Of a stretch of DNA of 64,000 bases, positions 63,784 to 64,000 are shown piece by piece (position 1 is the stretch's first letter; each line of letters opens with the position of its first letter). The position numbers were made by a program, and so were the translations under genes. The notes beneath the pieces are model-generated. The model had not been told where the DNA came from. It worked only from the letters and a program-made list of their open reading frames with translations, and did no database searches. The DNA is from Thermohalobaculum sp038534135 (GTDB lineage: Bacteria; Pseudomonadota; Alphaproteobacteria; Rhodobacterales; Rhodobacteraceae). The stretch is taken from positions 5,966 through 69,965 of the forward strand of contig JBCAXJ010000020.1 of the NCBI GenBank assembly GCA_038534135.1, given 5' to 3'.

Positions 63784-64000
63784 ATGACCAGAACAATTGG
63801 GTGAGGATCGAAAGAGAGTTCGACGCGCCGATCGACGCGGTGTGGCAGATGTGGACCGACGCAGAGCTGTTCAAACAGTGGTACGGCCCGAACGGAATGT
63901 CGGTGCCCGTCGCGGAAATGGATGTCAGGTTCGGTGGCACCCGCAAGGTCTGCATGGTAATGCAATCGCCTGAACGGTCGATGTCGATGTGGTTCACCGG
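63780..64000 (+). CDS. SRPBCC (AHSA1/CalC-like) protein, C-terminus outside window
   Basis: The first 73 codons are in the window. The sequence reads IEREFDAPIDAVWQMWTDAE and then FKQWYGPNGMSVPVAEMDVR, the SRPBCC/AHSA1 start pattern. Proteins of this fold bind hydrophobic ligands; ArsR-linked members often handle small aromatic or toxic compounds. The ATG overlaps the ArsR stop codon (ATGA), showing translational coupling. Confidence 0.88.
   Translation, partial: MNDQNNWVRIEREFDAPIDAVWQMWTDAELFKQWYGPNGMSVPVAEMDVRFGGTRKVCMVMQSPERSMSMWFT

Overview
The window looks like a chromosomal segment of an alphaproteobacterium of the order Rhodobacterales (Roseobacter/Rhodobacteraceae type). The reasons are high GC, the ChvG/ChvI - HPr kinase - RapZ - EIIA - HPr block divergent from pckA, a TAXI-type TRAP transporter, SoxX/CcdA genes, DUF2927 lipoproteins and a GltB/GltD pair. 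No rRNA, tRNA, CRISPR array, insertion sequence or prophage could be recognised.

Layout. 1-2.2 kb: end of a surface-sugar locus that looks less GC-rich than the rest (UDP-sulfoquinovose-synthase-like fragment, sugar epimerase, methyltransferase). 2.7-9.4 kb: housekeeping and envelope genes (DUF2147, DUF1992, a three-gene secreted cassette with an SCO copper chaperone, hisA, a small membrane-protein gene broken by an amber codon, phytase-like esterase, mepA, ParB-like protein, SDR). 9.6-13.9 kb: a polar amino-acid ABC transporter interrupted by an oppositely oriented BP74-like gene. 14.8-24.3 kb: a catabolic block with a three-component Rieske dioxygenase, several dehydrogenases, a degenerate ThiD-like kinase, TerC and an internally duplicated unknown protein. 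Copies of a CTATC(T)...GGTAG(AT) palindrome are scattered through it. 24.5-33.5 kb: a hybrid histidine kinase, then the nitrogen/carbon PTS regulatory block (HPr, EIIA, RapZ, HprK, ChvG, ChvI) and divergent pckA. 33.5-39.7 kb: gamma-glutamyltransferase, P450, a membrane alpha/beta hydrolase, CcdA/SoxV, SoxX and TusA. 39.7-49.8 kb: ChaN, then XpaC-TelA, SRAP, two DUF2927 lipoproteins, an SPFH-GYF protein and two zinc-ribbon membrane proteins, probably an envelope-stress module. 49.9-57.1 kb: a sulfotransferase and gltBD. 57.7-61 kb: a TAXI TRAP transporter. 61.4-64 kb: a hybrid kinase with a plant ETR1-like ethylene-binding domain, a 14-bp tandem repeat, and an ArsR-AHSA1 pair behind a large operator-like palindrome.

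Most striking are the ETR1-like kinase, in which six key residues of the ethylene/copper site fall at a constant offset from Arabidopsis ETR1; a perfect 14-bp hairpin whose loop is a G-quadruplex motif between two convergent genes (35035-35085); the scattered palindrome family of the catabolic block; and the internally duplicated protein at 21056-21832. Functions come from reading translations and remembered family motifs. No database search was run.
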